DNA from: Halobacteriovorax marinus SJ
GTDB lineage: Bacteria > Bdellovibrionota > Bacteriovoracia > Bacteriovoracales > Bacteriovoracaceae
DNA: 64,000 bases
Direction: 5' to 3'
NCBI RefSeq assembly: GCF_000210915.2
Contig: NC_016620.1
Span: 1,736,001-1,800,000 of the forward strand
Position 1 is the first letter of the stretch. Each line of letters opens with the position of its first letter. Under the pieces are notes generated by a model. It did no database searches. It was not told where the DNA came from and saw only the letters and a program-made list of their open reading frames with translations. The position numbers and the translations under genes are program-made. Shown one piece after another: positions 53,293 to 62,447 of this stretch.

Positions 53293-54391
53293 GACTCATC
53301 TCCATAACTTCTTTAGAGCTATTAACTTTCTTAGACGCAACCAGAGGACCGTTGTGTAAATCAATCATATCTTCTACGTCATTATCAATTTTCTTAGCAT
53401 AACCCCAATCACAGGTTTGTTGCTTTTCTGCGTGTTGAATAAATTTTATTATTGCGTGGTCTTCATTTAATGGGTGCTTGAAATCAAATTTTATCGTTTT
53501 AAAAACTTCCGTATCTCCAGCAGCAAAGTAATTACCTACAACTTTAGTAGCTGCCAAAAGAACTTTATTTACAAGCTTACCAATAAGACCTTTTCTCTTT
53601 TTAGTTATGAGTACTGTCTGTCCCTCGGCCTTTCCTTGTTCATTACTTCGAATAGCAAACATTATATGAAAGTGGAGAAAATCTGGTCCAATTGTGACCG
53701 TTCCAGTAGAAGCGTTAAAATAGCACATAGAATAAGTAAGTGCTCCAGCATAGAATCTTCCAATAAAGCGTGTGAAGATATTAGTGTCAGGAACTTTGGT
53801 CTCATTATTAAATTGAATCGTATTTGAGTTAATCACTCTTGGTCTTAGAAATAATTTAACTGGAAGATTGTGAACACTATAAAAGTGATGAGCATCAATT
53901 GCATTGATCATCATTACATTTGGATGACACTCTTTTACAAATGGTGTTCCGAGAGTTGAGTCAACTTCTTGATCTTCTAACTCAGGGACAAAAGGTAGCT
54001 TCCTCTTGGCCTGCTCCCCAGTCCAAATCCAAATAAGTCCGTAGCGCTCTTCAACTGGATAAGTTGCTTGCTTTACTTTAAGACCTAGCTTTTCCCTACA
54101 AGGGATATCGTTTAAATTTCCTTCACTATCGAATTTCCAATGGTGAAAGAAGCATCTAACTTCATTACCTTCTACTTTTCCTTCGGCCAAATGAGCGCCC
54201 ATATGTGGACAATGGGCCTTAAGAGCTCGAACGATACCATCTTCTCCGCGGTACACGGCCAAGTCCTCACCCATAAGCTTAAGATGCTTAATCTTTCCCT
54301 TCTTGAGCTCCTTTGAGCGCAGTCCCCAGTACCATCCTTCGATGATGGCATGAGTATTATTAAAGATCTTCGTCTTAGATAGATTGGACAT
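53282..54391 (-). CDS. Rieske non-heme iron oxygenase, alpha-subunit type (3)
   Basis: Rieske ligands Cys61, His63, Cys80 and His83 (CPHMG and CFFHHW) are followed by the iron triad Asp166, His169 and His174 (IDAHHFYSVH). At 369 residues it is full length. It is the first gene of the minus-strand operon and related to Rieske (2). Its start is upstream of the 356-base gap shared with the barrel gene. The ferredoxin at 46270 is the only electron carrier seen in the region. Confidence 0.93.
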   Translation of the reverse strand: MSNLSKTKIFNNTHAIIEGWYWGLRSKELKKGKIKHLKLMGEDLAVYRGEDGIVRALKAHCPHMGAHLAEGKVEGNEVRCFFHHWKFDSEGNLNDIPCREKLGLKVKQATYPVEERYGLIWIWTGEQAKRKLPFVPELEDQEVDSTLGTPFVKECHPNVMMINAIDAHHFYSVHNLPVKLFLRPRVINSNTIQFNNETKVPDTNIFTRFIGRFYAGALTYSMCYFNASTGTVTIGPDFLHFHIMFAIRSNEQGKAEGQTVLITKKRKGLIGKLVNKVLLAATKVVGNYFAAGDTEVFKTIKFDFKHPLNEDHAIIKFIQHAEKQQTCDWGYAKKIDNDVEDMIDLHNGPLVASKKVNSSKEVMEMSHEG

Positions 54392-54747
54392 TATTCTTAC
54401 CCTTTTAAAATTATATAAGTGAATTAATAAGCAGAAATCGTGCCAAGAATTAGTATTTAGAATTAACTAGTTAGAGAAAAATGGGAGTTGAATAATTAGA
54501 CAGTGTTTAAAGCTTAAACAATTTACATGGATAGGAGAAAATCGTTCAAAGTTTAAACACTAGCAAAAGAGTAGACAGTATAGGGCCTTGTCAATTCTTT
54601 AATTACAGACACTTAACCAGCACAACAGAAGAAATAAGTTGGAATGGATATTGCTACATATATATGTATATAAAATAAATACAGCATATTGCAGAGCATG
54701 ACGCGATATGTTAGAAAATCTTATAAAAGATATTAGAGCAGGTTAAT
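54392..54747. other. Divergent promoter region (356 bases)
   Basis: This gap holds the start regions of the minus-strand oxygenase operon and the plus-strand barrel/lipoprotein pair. It contains the inverted 18-base repeat pair listed separately and a 14-base palindrome TACATATATATGTA (54655-54668) about 80 bases before the barrel gene. No open frame with a ribosome binding site is visible. Confidence 0.5.
54502..54561. repeat. Pair of inverted 18-base operator-like repeats
   Basis: AGTGTTTAAAGCTTAAAC (54502-54519) and GTTCAAAGTTTAAACACT (54544-54561) are inverted copies; read on the other strand the second is AGTGTTTAAACTTTGAAC. The first also contains TGTTTAA/TTAAACA arms around a three-base spacer. 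The centres are 42 bases apart, about four helical turns, so two repressor dimers could sit on one DNA face. The region controls the divergent oxygenase and barrel operons. Confidence 0.6.
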
Positions 54748-55893
54748 ATGATCAATTTTTCGAAAACATTTCTCACGATGACTGGAGCCTTGGCCCTAGC
54801 AACAATGCCTGCATTTGCGCAGCAAGCGGAGAAAAGTATTCAATCAGATAAAGACCTACATAAGAATACATCTATAAAGATAAGCTTTGGTCTTGGTGGC
54901 GTGAAGGCCGACAGTAGTCTTAATAAAGCTTCTGTTATGGGAGTTAATATTGGTGCAGATGCAGAACATAAATTAAGTGAGAACTTAAATGTAAAAATCT
55001 CTGGTGGAATGAATGTTCAAACAGGATCAAGCACAACTGCTAGAGAAAATAATATCTATAAGCCAGGAAATAGTAATTATCTAAAGGAAGCTAAGATTAG
55101 CTACACACCTTTTAATATCATTGATCTTGAAGCTGGTGTTATCAATCAAAGCAATCTTGATGCTCCCCTACTAGTAAGCTCTAAAGGTTTCATTGCTGCT
55201 AAAGAGGGACTTAACTATAAAATACTTGATACAAAGATTAGCCTCTTTGCAATGCAATCAATTCCAAATAATAGAAACCTTTCTCAAAGAATTGATGTAG
55301 AAGAAGATGGAGATCCAAGATTCTTCACTGAGACATTAAAGATAGATCAAATCCTCTATATTGGAGAACTAAGCCTATCAGCAACTCACTTTGCTTATAG
55401 TGATATTTCAAATGCTGTTGCCTATGAATCAATCCTACTAGGTAACTCTGGTTCACCTATTAACAAAGGTAATGGTGTTTTAAATAGCGAATATCAAGGT
55501 TGGCACTTAGGAGCAAACTATCAAGTTTCTTTAAATAAGAATCTTGTTCTAAAGACAAAGTTTAACCACTTAAGCAATACAGCAATTAAAGAAAATAACA
55601 CAGGTCATATTGCGGCACTAGGACTTAGCTACACTAGCGGAGCACATAATTACTACGGTGAATTAGCTAATTTTAAAATTGAATCAGACGCTTCAATTGC
55701 CTATTACAACTCATCAAAATATGGGCTAGCAAATAAGAAGGGAAACAAAGTTTTATTGGGATACGCAAATTCAGAGTCAAACTTAAATGTTACTGCTGAG
55801 GCGATCCAAAATAAAGAAATAAACGAAAATATTTATCAATCAGACGAAACAATATTCATTTTAAGCTTAAGGAAACTCTATGATCTTTTCTAA
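54748..55893 (+). CDS. Outer-membrane beta-barrel protein (porin-like)
   Basis: A signal peptide (ALALATMPAFAQ) is followed by alternating beta-strand stretches and a C-terminal Phe (LRKLYDLF), the usual BAM signal. The 381-residue size fits a 14-16-strand barrel. No family is recognised. The stop overlaps the start of the 926-residue lipoprotein by 14 bases, so the two are made together. It may be a specific channel or a surface protein. Its promoter region is shared with the oxygenase cluster. Confidence 0.8.
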   Translation: MINFSKTFLTMTGALALATMPAFAQQAEKSIQSDKDLHKNTSIKISFGLGGVKADSSLNKASVMGVNIGADAEHKLSENLNVKISGGMNVQTGSSTTARENNIYKPGNSNYLKEAKISYTPFNIIDLEAGVINQSNLDAPLLVSSKGFIAAKEGLNYKILDTKISLFAMQSIPNNRNLSQRIDVEEDGDPRFFTETLKIDQILYIGELSLSATHFAYSDISNAVAYESILLGNSGSPINKGNGVLNSEYQGWHLGANYQVSLNKNLVLKTKFNHLSNTAIKENNTGHIAALGLSYTSGAHNYYGELANFKIESDASIAYYNSSKYGLANKKGNKVLLGYANSESNLNVTAEAIQNKEINENIYQSDETIFILSLRKLYDLF

Positions 55894-58660
55894 GAGAATC
55901 TATTCTCTAATTCTTGTCGCAACTCTAACTGCGAGTTGTTCTTTCGGGGTTAAAGACAAGAAAGAAAATTCAAACACTAACGCTCTACAATTGAGTTCGT
56001 TCTCTAAAGTGAGTTCTCAGAATCTTATCTCTGCAAGCAGTGGTATTAACCAAGCAGCAGAAGATGTACGATTCACACTAAGGGCCTGCTTAAAAGATCC
56101 TACTGGAGTTAGAAACTTAAATGCGAAGACAGTAACAATTAGTGGAATTGGTGGATCTCTTCAGACTGATGCGAGCGGTTGTGTAACGTGGTCAGAAGTT
56201 AAGAAGATTGATTATTCTAAAGTAGTGAACTGTAAAGAAGAGACAAGAACACTATCAATTCCTGAAGAGGGAACAAGTGTTGTATTAAAGTATGCAATCG
56301 ACCCTACAGAGAATACGTTTACAGATTTAACAAAAGTTGGAGCTAAGGGATGTCAAAATGAGAATAACTCTGCTCTAACTAAGAACGATATGGAATCAAA
56401 GCTTATTCTTGATGAAGTTAAGCTTGCTATTAAAGCGAATTCAACGATTCATAAGAGAAGTGATACAAAGTATCAAGAGTACCAAATGGAATTCTCTTCA
56501 TGTCTCTACGCGAGAAGAACTGAAGCAGCAATTAAGAATAGAAATATTGAAGTAACGTTCTACGTTCCAGAAATTGAAGAAACGAATAAAATTAATGTAG
56601 AAACGAATCATAAGGGATGTTTTAAGTATAGAACAAATACAAAGTATGAGCAGCATAACTACTCACATTGGATGAACGCGAAATTTACTGCAAAGGTATT
56701 AGAAGGTCCATTAGCTGAGGAAGAAGTTGAAACGGGACTACTCTTAAACCCATGGGATAACGATCTTGTTGACCAGCGTTTTGGTAAAGCACAAGAGAAC
56801 CCATTAAAAGAGACAAGTAGATTTCAAATTAATGGTGTGATGTATATCTTAATTGGTAATAATGTTAATAACTTTAGTGTAAATGAGCACTTAAACTTAA
56901 CTGTATCAAAGACCTATCAAATTGTTCTTAACCCAAGAATTGATAGAGGACATAGATTTAACACTCCAAGATTTGCTGATGTTGAGGGTGGACGATTTAA
57001 GTTAAAGTTTATGATTCTTGCACCTAATAATGCTGAGATGGAAATTGATAAGAATAACTTTGAAAACTTCACATATATCACTGGTGCAGAGAAAGAAGTT
57101 GAAGTTGTAAATGGAACAATTAACACGCTTATTGATCTTCCAATTAAAGTATCAGATATGCCGAGAATGGCACTTAGAACAGTATCTGTTTTTAAATTAG
57201 AGCCAATTGATAAGGAAATTGGACTTAGACAAAGAGTTGTTACAGGTTTCTTTAAGGCGAAGATTCCTTGGATTAAGACAAATGTTATGAGTAACGACGC
57301 ACTTAATGAGAGCTCAACTGACTCTCCGTCTACGAGATATACTCCAGAGGCCCACCAGACAACTACTGGTAAGGTAAATAACTCAATCCTAGAAGGTGAA
57401 GTTAGCGCGAGTGATTTCTTTGATGTTGAGAATCTAACTGATGTAGAAAAGAATGAAACTGATATTCAAGCAAAGCAATTTAAGAATTATATTGAATATC
57501 TCTTTGATAACTTAAACCTCTTCACTGAAGAGAGAGCTTTTACAAGTAAATTTAAGCAGAGTTCAAAAGACATTTATATAGCTCAAAAGCAAGCGACTAC
57601 TGAGAAGTTTAAAATGCTAAGTATTTCTGAAGCACAAGAGCTCTTGAAAACTAAGAAGCTTGAAAATAGATTGATCTATATTGCTAAAGAATTTAAGAAG
57701 ACAGGTAAGTTCAATCTACTAAGCAGTGGAAAGACAAGCGAAGAGATCAATGCTTTTAAGAAGAGTCTATGTACACTTGCACTAGGCGAGAAAAACTCTG
57801 TTCAACCAGCATTTCTTGGAGGAACAAAGCCTTCTGTACATATGAATAGCTGTATGAAAGATCCACAAGCTTATATGAACTTAGAAGTTAAGAGACACGT
57901 TGATACTGTAGAAAAAGTTAATCCAAAGTATTCAAACGGATTTAACTTCTCAGTAGGATCTAGATTTTCAATTTATGAAGGTCAAAGTACTTCTGAATAC
58001 ACAAGTATTAGATCGGGTATCGATGCTGCCGTAAAGATTCCATTTGGTGAATTCTTTGGACTTGGTATTAGATTATTTGATATCTCCAAGGGAGTAAATT
58101 ACTCAACAAATGAAAATCAATCATTTGGTGATGATGTATCAGAGAGTAAGTCCATTGGAGTAGAGAAATTTGCAGTAGACGTAACAGCAAAGTACAACCA
58201 CTGTTTATTAATTTCTCCAAAGACGTATACGACCACTTCATACTCTAACTATTCATATAGATATGGTGGAAGCTATGGTGGAGTAAAGAATACGACTTTT
58301 GACGGAAATACTTACTATATGTGCTCTAGGCCATACGAAGATACTCTTGAAGAGAGCTGGTACTACCTACAGTCATTTACTTCGGGAACAAGTTACTTTA
58401 GAGACTCGTTTGGGCCAACAGAGATCAAGTTGATCAAAGTTATCAGAGGGTACAAGAACTACTTAAAGTTTAGAGATGCACTTAGAGATGAAACAAAGCA
58501 ATACCTCTATGTTGACTCTACAGGAATTGAAACTCCTGACAATAAAGTCTATGACAACTGGAAACATCTTATCAATGAAGATGAAGGACAGACAAAGGGT
58601 GATGTAGTTAATCTCGTCATAGATAATACAGAAGGTTCACTACCTGGAACAATTGAATAA
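55880..58660 (+). CDS. Large lipoprotein of unknown function (926 residues)
   Basis: The lipobox reads TLTASC after a short hydrophobic signal. The N-terminal half consists of beta-rich modules with paired cysteines (for example RACLKDPTGVRNLN and FSSCLYARR, each followed some 40 residues later by another Cys), suggesting Ig-like or carboxypeptidase-regulatory-like folds. The C-terminal part, with YSNGFNFSVGSRFS, may be barrel- or strand-rich. I recognise no family. The gene overlaps the barrel gene by 14 bases, and the two likely form an outer-membrane complex. A terminator follows. Confidence 0.82.
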   Translation: MIFSKRIYSLILVATLTASCSFGVKDKKENSNTNALQLSSFSKVSSQNLISASSGINQAAEDVRFTLRACLKDPTGVRNLNAKTVTISGIGGSLQTDASGCVTWSEVKKIDYSKVVNCKEETRTLSIPEEGTSVVLKYAIDPTENTFTDLTKVGAKGCQNENNSALTKNDMESKLILDEVKLAIKANSTIHKRSDTKYQEYQMEFSSCLYARRTEAAIKNRNIEVTFYVPEIEETNKINVETNHKGCFKYRTNTKYEQHNYSHWMNAKFTAKVLEGPLAEEEVETGLLLNPWDNDLVDQRFGKAQENPLKETSRFQINGVMYILIGNNVNNFSVNEHLNLTVSKTYQIVLNPRIDRGHRFNTPRFADVEGGRFKLKFMILAPNNAEMEIDKNNFENFTYITGAEKEVEVVNGTINTLIDLPIKVSDMPRMALRTVSVFKLEPIDKEIGLRQRVVTGFFKAKIPWIKTNVMSNDALNESSTDSPSTRYTPEAHQTTTGKVNNSILEGEVSASDFFDVENLTDVEKNETDIQAKQFKNYIEYLFDNLNLFTEERAFTSKFKQSSKDIYIAQKQATTEKFKMLSISEAQELLKTKKLENRLIYIAKEFKKTGKFNLLSSGKTSEEINAFKKSLCTLALGEKNSVQPAFLGGTKPSVHMNSCMKDPQAYMNLEVKRHVDTVEKVNPKYSNGFNFSVGSRFSIYEGQSTSEYTSIRSGIDAAVKIPFGEFFGLGIRLFDISKGVNYSTNENQSFGDDVSESKSIGVEKFAVDVTAKYNHCLLISPKTYTTTSYSNYSYRYGGSYGGVKNTTFDGNTYYMCSRPYEDTLEESWYYLQSFTSGTSYFRDSFGPTEIKLIKVIRGYKNYLKFRDALRDETKQYLYVDSTGIETPDNKVYDNWKHLINEDEGQTKGDVVNLVIDNTEGSLPGTIE

Positions 58661-58674
58661 AATTAAACATAATG

Positions 58675-58709
58675 CCTCTAAGTTTGTTATACTTACTTAG
58701 AGGTTTTTT
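58675..58709 (+). terminator. Intrinsic terminator of the barrel-lipoprotein operon
   Basis: CCTCTAAGT pairs with ACTTAGAGG (nine base pairs, 11-base loop) and is followed by six T residues that abut the next start codon. The loop contains an extended -10 motif and the 3' arm provides a ribosome binding site for the next gene. Confidence 0.88.
58685..58703 (+). promoter_or_regulatory. Extended -10 promoter and SD of the Kazal gene nested in the terminator
   Basis: TGTTATACT (58685-58693) fits an extended -10 (TGn plus TATACT), which can work without a -35 box; no good -35 is present. AGAGG at 58699-58703 lies 6 bases before the ATG at 58710 and serves as ribosome binding site. A start near 58700 would leave the hairpin unable to form in the new transcript, while read-through RNA would hide the site in the stem. 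Confidence 0.5.
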
Positions 58710-58931
58710 ATGAAAGTACTTAAATATATCGCTCCCCTATTTATCCTAATTTCTTGCTCAAGCAATAATATCCAAGAAGAAAAAGTCCTAAAGAAAGATA
58801 AAGAGGAAATCAATTCATGTATCTGCATGGAGATCTATAGTCCAGTCTGCGGCCGAGACGGTAAGACCTATTCTAATTCGTGCGTGGCCATGTGCCATAA
58901 GGTCTCTTATAAAAATGGTGCTTGCAGATAG
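58710..58931 (+). CDS. Kazal-type serine protease inhibitor lipoprotein
   Basis: A lipoprotein signal (PLFILISC) is followed by a linker and a single Kazal domain with the typical C-x-C, PVCGRDGKTYSNSC and C-x3-C spacing, six cysteines in all. Kazal domains block trypsin- or subtilisin-like proteases in a substrate-like way; the residue before the scissile bond cannot be assigned by eye. Anchored in the envelope, it may protect the cell from its own secreted proteases or from those of prey. Confidence 0.92.
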   Translation: MKVLKYIAPLFILISCSSNNIQEEKVLKKDKEEINSCICMEIYSPVCGRDGKTYSNSCVAMCHKVSYKNGACR

Positions 58932-58932
58932 C

Positions 58933-59946
58933 TTAGAGTTCAAAGTCTCTAATAAATTGATTCGCCATATAGAATGAGAAGGTAAAACCATTTTTATAGA
59001 CGCCGTGAAAGGAGTAAATGCCACTGCTAATCTCTCCAAGAAACGGCATTCTCTTTCTACCTTTGTGCCTAAGCCCTTTTCTTATCTCTCCACTCATAAG
59101 TTTAGGAATATCATCAATAAACTTTGAAAAATACTGATACAATTCATCTAGAGGCATAAACTCAGTGGCGCTCAAATCATTCTTTAGCGTCGTTCCACCG
59201 ATGAGGACTTCTTTTGAAAAGGAGCGGTACACTAAATTATAGTGCCCCTTAGTTAAGACAAAACACTCTTTTCCAAGATCAAGATTAGTAAAACTCACAT
59301 AATCTCCTGGCACTTTCTTAGAGTAGCTCAAGTGCGCGTGCTCAATTGAAGGAAGAAAATGATTTGAGTAAGCTCCCATTGCCAGGATTACTTTCTTAGC
59401 GGAAATCTTCTTACCACTGGCCAGATGAATGACTCTTGAATCATCTATGTGAACGAGGGTGTCTTGAATCTTATTTAAATTTAGAGATGAATTTAGCTCC
59501 TCTAAATATTTTAAAAGAGATGTATTATCTACAACAAAACATTCGTCCTTATGAGCAAGAAACTCTCTCTCTAAAAGTTGGTGCTTTCTAGGTAAATCAT
59601 AGCGCTTATTAAATTGATCGCTATTAGTGTCGTCTTCGAAAATATGATACTGAGAAGCACTATGAAAATAATCACTTAATTCTAAGCGAGCAAGCTGTGC
59701 TGTATAATCATAGGAGTCATAGATCAGATCACCCAAAGGACTGACCCCTTTACTCACTCCAGATAAGCTTACGACACTAGTAGTATTTTCTGAGCACGGA
59801 GATAGAAGTTTATCGTTGAAAACATGGGCGATTTTTAAAGTGTCAAGATTAAATCGAGGCGATTTTCTTATTTCAAATAAGATAGATTGAGCACAAATTC
59901 CGTTACCCACAATAATTAGATCATAATTTTCAATATCTTCTATCAT
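58933..59946 (-). CDS. FAD-dependent oxidoreductase (D-amino-acid-oxidase-like, DAO fold)
   Basis: The N-terminal dinucleotide motif LIIVGNGICAQS and the later KKVILAMGAYSN fit the DAO/glycine-oxidase superfamily, in which FAD-bound enzymes oxidise amines, amino acids or glycerol phosphate. The motif GNGICA departs slightly from GxGxxG. The C-terminal region (residues 250-310, with LRHKGRKRMPFLGEI) carries the conserved second half. The substrate is unknown. It converges on the Kazal gene with one base between the ends. Confidence 0.82.
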   Translation of the reverse strand: MIEDIENYDLIIVGNGICAQSILFEIRKSPRFNLDTLKIAHVFNDKLLSPCSENTTSVVSLSGVSKGVSPLGDLIYDSYDYTAQLARLELSDYFHSASQYHIFEDDTNSDQFNKRYDLPRKHQLLEREFLAHKDECFVVDNTSLLKYLEELNSSLNLNKIQDTLVHIDDSRVIHLASGKKISAKKVILAMGAYSNHFLPSIEHAHLSYSKKVPGDYVSFTNLDLGKECFVLTKGHYNLVYRSFSKEVLIGGTTLKNDLSATEFMPLDELYQYFSKFIDDIPKLMSGEIRKGLRHKGRKRMPFLGEISSGIYSFHGVYKNGFTFSFYMANQFIRDFEL

Positions 59947-60066
59947 TTCTTAGCTTTACCATTGTCAAATGAGGGTGGTCTATTTATCGTATATTGCTAT
60001 TAAATTACAGTAAATAACACACGGTTTCAAGATGAGACTGACACATACTTTAAGGAGACCAATAAA

Positions 60067-62376
60067 ATGGCAATTGATTCACAAGCAGTTGTATACGCCT
60101 CTACCAACACAGAAATAACTGCAAAACAAGTTATCGCTGTTCTCACAATGCTCATTGATGAAGAATGTACTATTCCCTTCATCACTCGATATAGAAAAGA
60201 GGCCACTGGTGGACTTGATGAAGTACAAATTAGAGATATTCAATCATCTTATGAAGAGTACCTAGAAAGAGAAAAGAGAAGACAATTCATTCTTGATACG
60301 ATTAAAAAACAAGAGCAACTCACACCTGAGTTAGAGAAGAAGATCTTAGCTGCGCAAACACTTAATCAGCTAGAAGATATCTACGCTCCTTATAAAGTTA
60401 AGAAAAAGACCAAGGGAATGATCGCAACAGAAGCTGGTCTGGCCCCATTTGCTGATCTTATTCTCTCAACTAAAGGCTCTATGCAAGACCTAGCAAAGGA
60501 AGCCGTTAAATTTATAAACCCAGATAAGAAAGTGCAAAACTTTGATGATGCCGTAAAAGGTGCCTGTGATATCATCATTGAAAAATTTGCTCACGATACT
60601 GAAATCAAAGAACAATTAAGAGCAGACTACTGGAAAGAGGCCATCTTAAAATCTACGAAGAGAGATAAGGCCGAAGCAGTAAAAGATTTTGAAAAGTATA
60701 AAGACTACTTTGAATTTGAACAAAGAGTTTCAGAACTTAAAGACCCAAAAGCGTCACATAGATTCCTCGCAATGAGAAGAGGAATGACTCAGAAAGTTTT
60801 AAAAGTAGAAGTTAGCTTTCCTGAAGAGGTGGCCACAGGTCTCATCAAGAAGAAGTATTTTGACGATGAAGCCCTAACACTTGTTAATGTTCTCATGGAC
60901 TGTTCAAAGAAAGCATTTAATAACTATATCCACGGCTCTCTAGATCTAGAGATGAAAACAGATTTAAAGAAATTATCTGATGAATCTGCCATTAATGTAT
61001 TTGGTGTAAACCTTAAGAACCTTCTACTACAACCTTACCTTGGGGCCAAGGCAGTTCTTGGAATGGACCCTGGAGTTAGAACAGGTGTTAAGCTTGCAGT
61101 AGTAGATAATACAGGAAAATTCCTAGTTGATACTGTTGTTTATCCACACCCACCTAAGAATCATGTTGTAGAATCGGCAAAGATTATTGAAGCAATTATT
61201 GATCAATTTGGAATTGAATATATTGCAATTGGAAACGGAACTTATGGTAGAGAGACACTCGCCATAGTAGAGAAGCATGTTGAACAAGTTAAAGAAGGAA
61301 AAGTTAAGGCAACAATGATTTCAGAAGCTGGTGCCTCAATTTATTCTGCTTCAGAAATTGCTAGAAAAGAATTTCCTGACAAAGACCCTACAGTAAGAGG
61401 GGCCATCTCAATTGCAAGAAGATTTCAAGATCCGCTTGCAGAACTAGTGAAGATTGACCCTAAATCAATTGGTGTTGGTCAATATCAACACGATGTAAAC
61501 CAAACAAGACTTAAGAAGTCACTTGATGGTGTTGTTGAGAGTTGTGTGAACTTTGTTGGTGTTGATATCAATACTGCATCGGCTCCACTTCTATCATTTA
61601 TCTCTGGAATCGGACCTAGTGTTGCTAAGAATGTTGTAAAATATAGAGAAGAGAACCAAGGTTTCTCAAATAGAGAAGAGTTATTAAAAGTATCTCGCTT
61701 CTCAAATAAAGTTTTTCAACAAGCCGCAGGATTTCTTAGAGTTTACGGTGGGGAGAATCCACTAGACTCAACGTTTATCCACCCAGAGAGCTATGAGGCC
61801 ATAAAGAATTGGTGTGATGGTAATGGGCTAGCAGTTAATGACCTCATTCAAAATAACGAACAAATTCTAAAAATGGAAAAAGATAGCAGCTTTAGAGATC
61901 AAGTGGGTGAATATACTCATAACGATATTATCAAGTCTCTAAGAGCGCCATCACAGGATCCGAGAACGGAATTTAAGACGACTGAGTTTAGAAAAGATAT
62001 CTCTAAGATCGGAGATCTAAAAGTTGATGAATGGTATCCTGGAATTGTAACTAATATCACTCAATTTGGTGCCTTCGTTGACATCGGAATCAAAGAGAAT
62101 GGTCTACTTCACGTTTCTCAGATAGCTGATAAATTCGTAGAGAATGCTCTAGATGAATTAAAAGTTGGCCAAGAGTTAAAAGTTAGAGTGAAGGATGTTG
62201 ATTTAGATAGAGGAAGAATTTCTCTTTCTTGTAAGCAAGATGATGGGAATGCGGAGTTTAAGTCTAATTACGAATCAACTCCAAGAAGAGGTGCTAAGCC
62301 AAAGTCGGCACCAAAGTCTGATGCACCACTAAAGAATAATGCCTTCGCAGGATTAAAGAACTTTAAATTTAAATAG
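60067..62376 (+). CDS. tex: Tex-family RNA-binding transcription accessory protein
   Basis: The 769-residue protein has the Tex order: N-terminal helical domain, YqgF-like RNase H fold (AVLGMDPGVRTGVKLAV near residue 335), helix-hairpin-helix pair (ISGIGPSVAKNVVKYR) and a C-terminal S1 RNA-binding domain (PGIVTNITQFGAFVDIGIKENGLLHVSQI at about 657-690). Tex acts with RNA polymerase and nucleic acids in the cytoplasm and influences transcription and stress or virulence traits. AAGGAG is upstream of the ATG, and a strong terminator follows. Confidence 0.96.
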   Translation: MAIDSQAVVYASTNTEITAKQVIAVLTMLIDEECTIPFITRYRKEATGGLDEVQIRDIQSSYEEYLEREKRRQFILDTIKKQEQLTPELEKKILAAQTLNQLEDIYAPYKVKKKTKGMIATEAGLAPFADLILSTKGSMQDLAKEAVKFINPDKKVQNFDDAVKGACDIIIEKFAHDTEIKEQLRADYWKEAILKSTKRDKAEAVKDFEKYKDYFEFEQRVSELKDPKASHRFLAMRRGMTQKVLKVEVSFPEEVATGLIKKKYFDDEALTLVNVLMDCSKKAFNNYIHGSLDLEMKTDLKKLSDESAINVFGVNLKNLLLQPYLGAKAVLGMDPGVRTGVKLAVVDNTGKFLVDTVVYPHPPKNHVVESAKIIEAIIDQFGIEYIAIGNGTYGRETLAIVEKHVEQVKEGKVKATMISEAGASIYSASEIARKEFPDKDPTVRGAISIARRFQDPLAELVKIDPKSIGVGQYQHDVNQTRLKKSLDGVVESCVNFVGVDINTASAPLLSFISGIGPSVAKNVVKYREENQGFSNREELLKVSRFSNKVFQQAAGFLRVYGGENPLDSTFIHPESYEAIKNWCDGNGLAVNDLIQNNEQILKMEKDSSFRDQVGEYTHNDIIKSLRAPSQDPRTEFKTTEFRKDISKIGDLKVDEWYPGIVTNITQFGAFVDIGIKENGLLHVSQIADKFVENALDELKVGQELKVRVKDVDLDRGRISLSCKQDDGNAEFKSNYESTPRRGAKPKSAPKSDAPLKNNAFAGLKNFKFK

Positions 62377-62383
62377 TGATTAC

Positions 62384-62410
62384 AAAGGGGAGTTTAGCTC
62401 CCCTTTTTTT
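62384..62410 (+). terminator. Intrinsic terminator of tex
   Basis: AAAGGGGAG pairs with CTCCCCTTT around a five-base loop and is followed by a run of T residues. It lies seven bases after the tex stop. Confidence 0.95.
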
Positions 62411-62447
62411 ATTGATTAATACCTTAAAGCTCATTAACATTTAGTAA

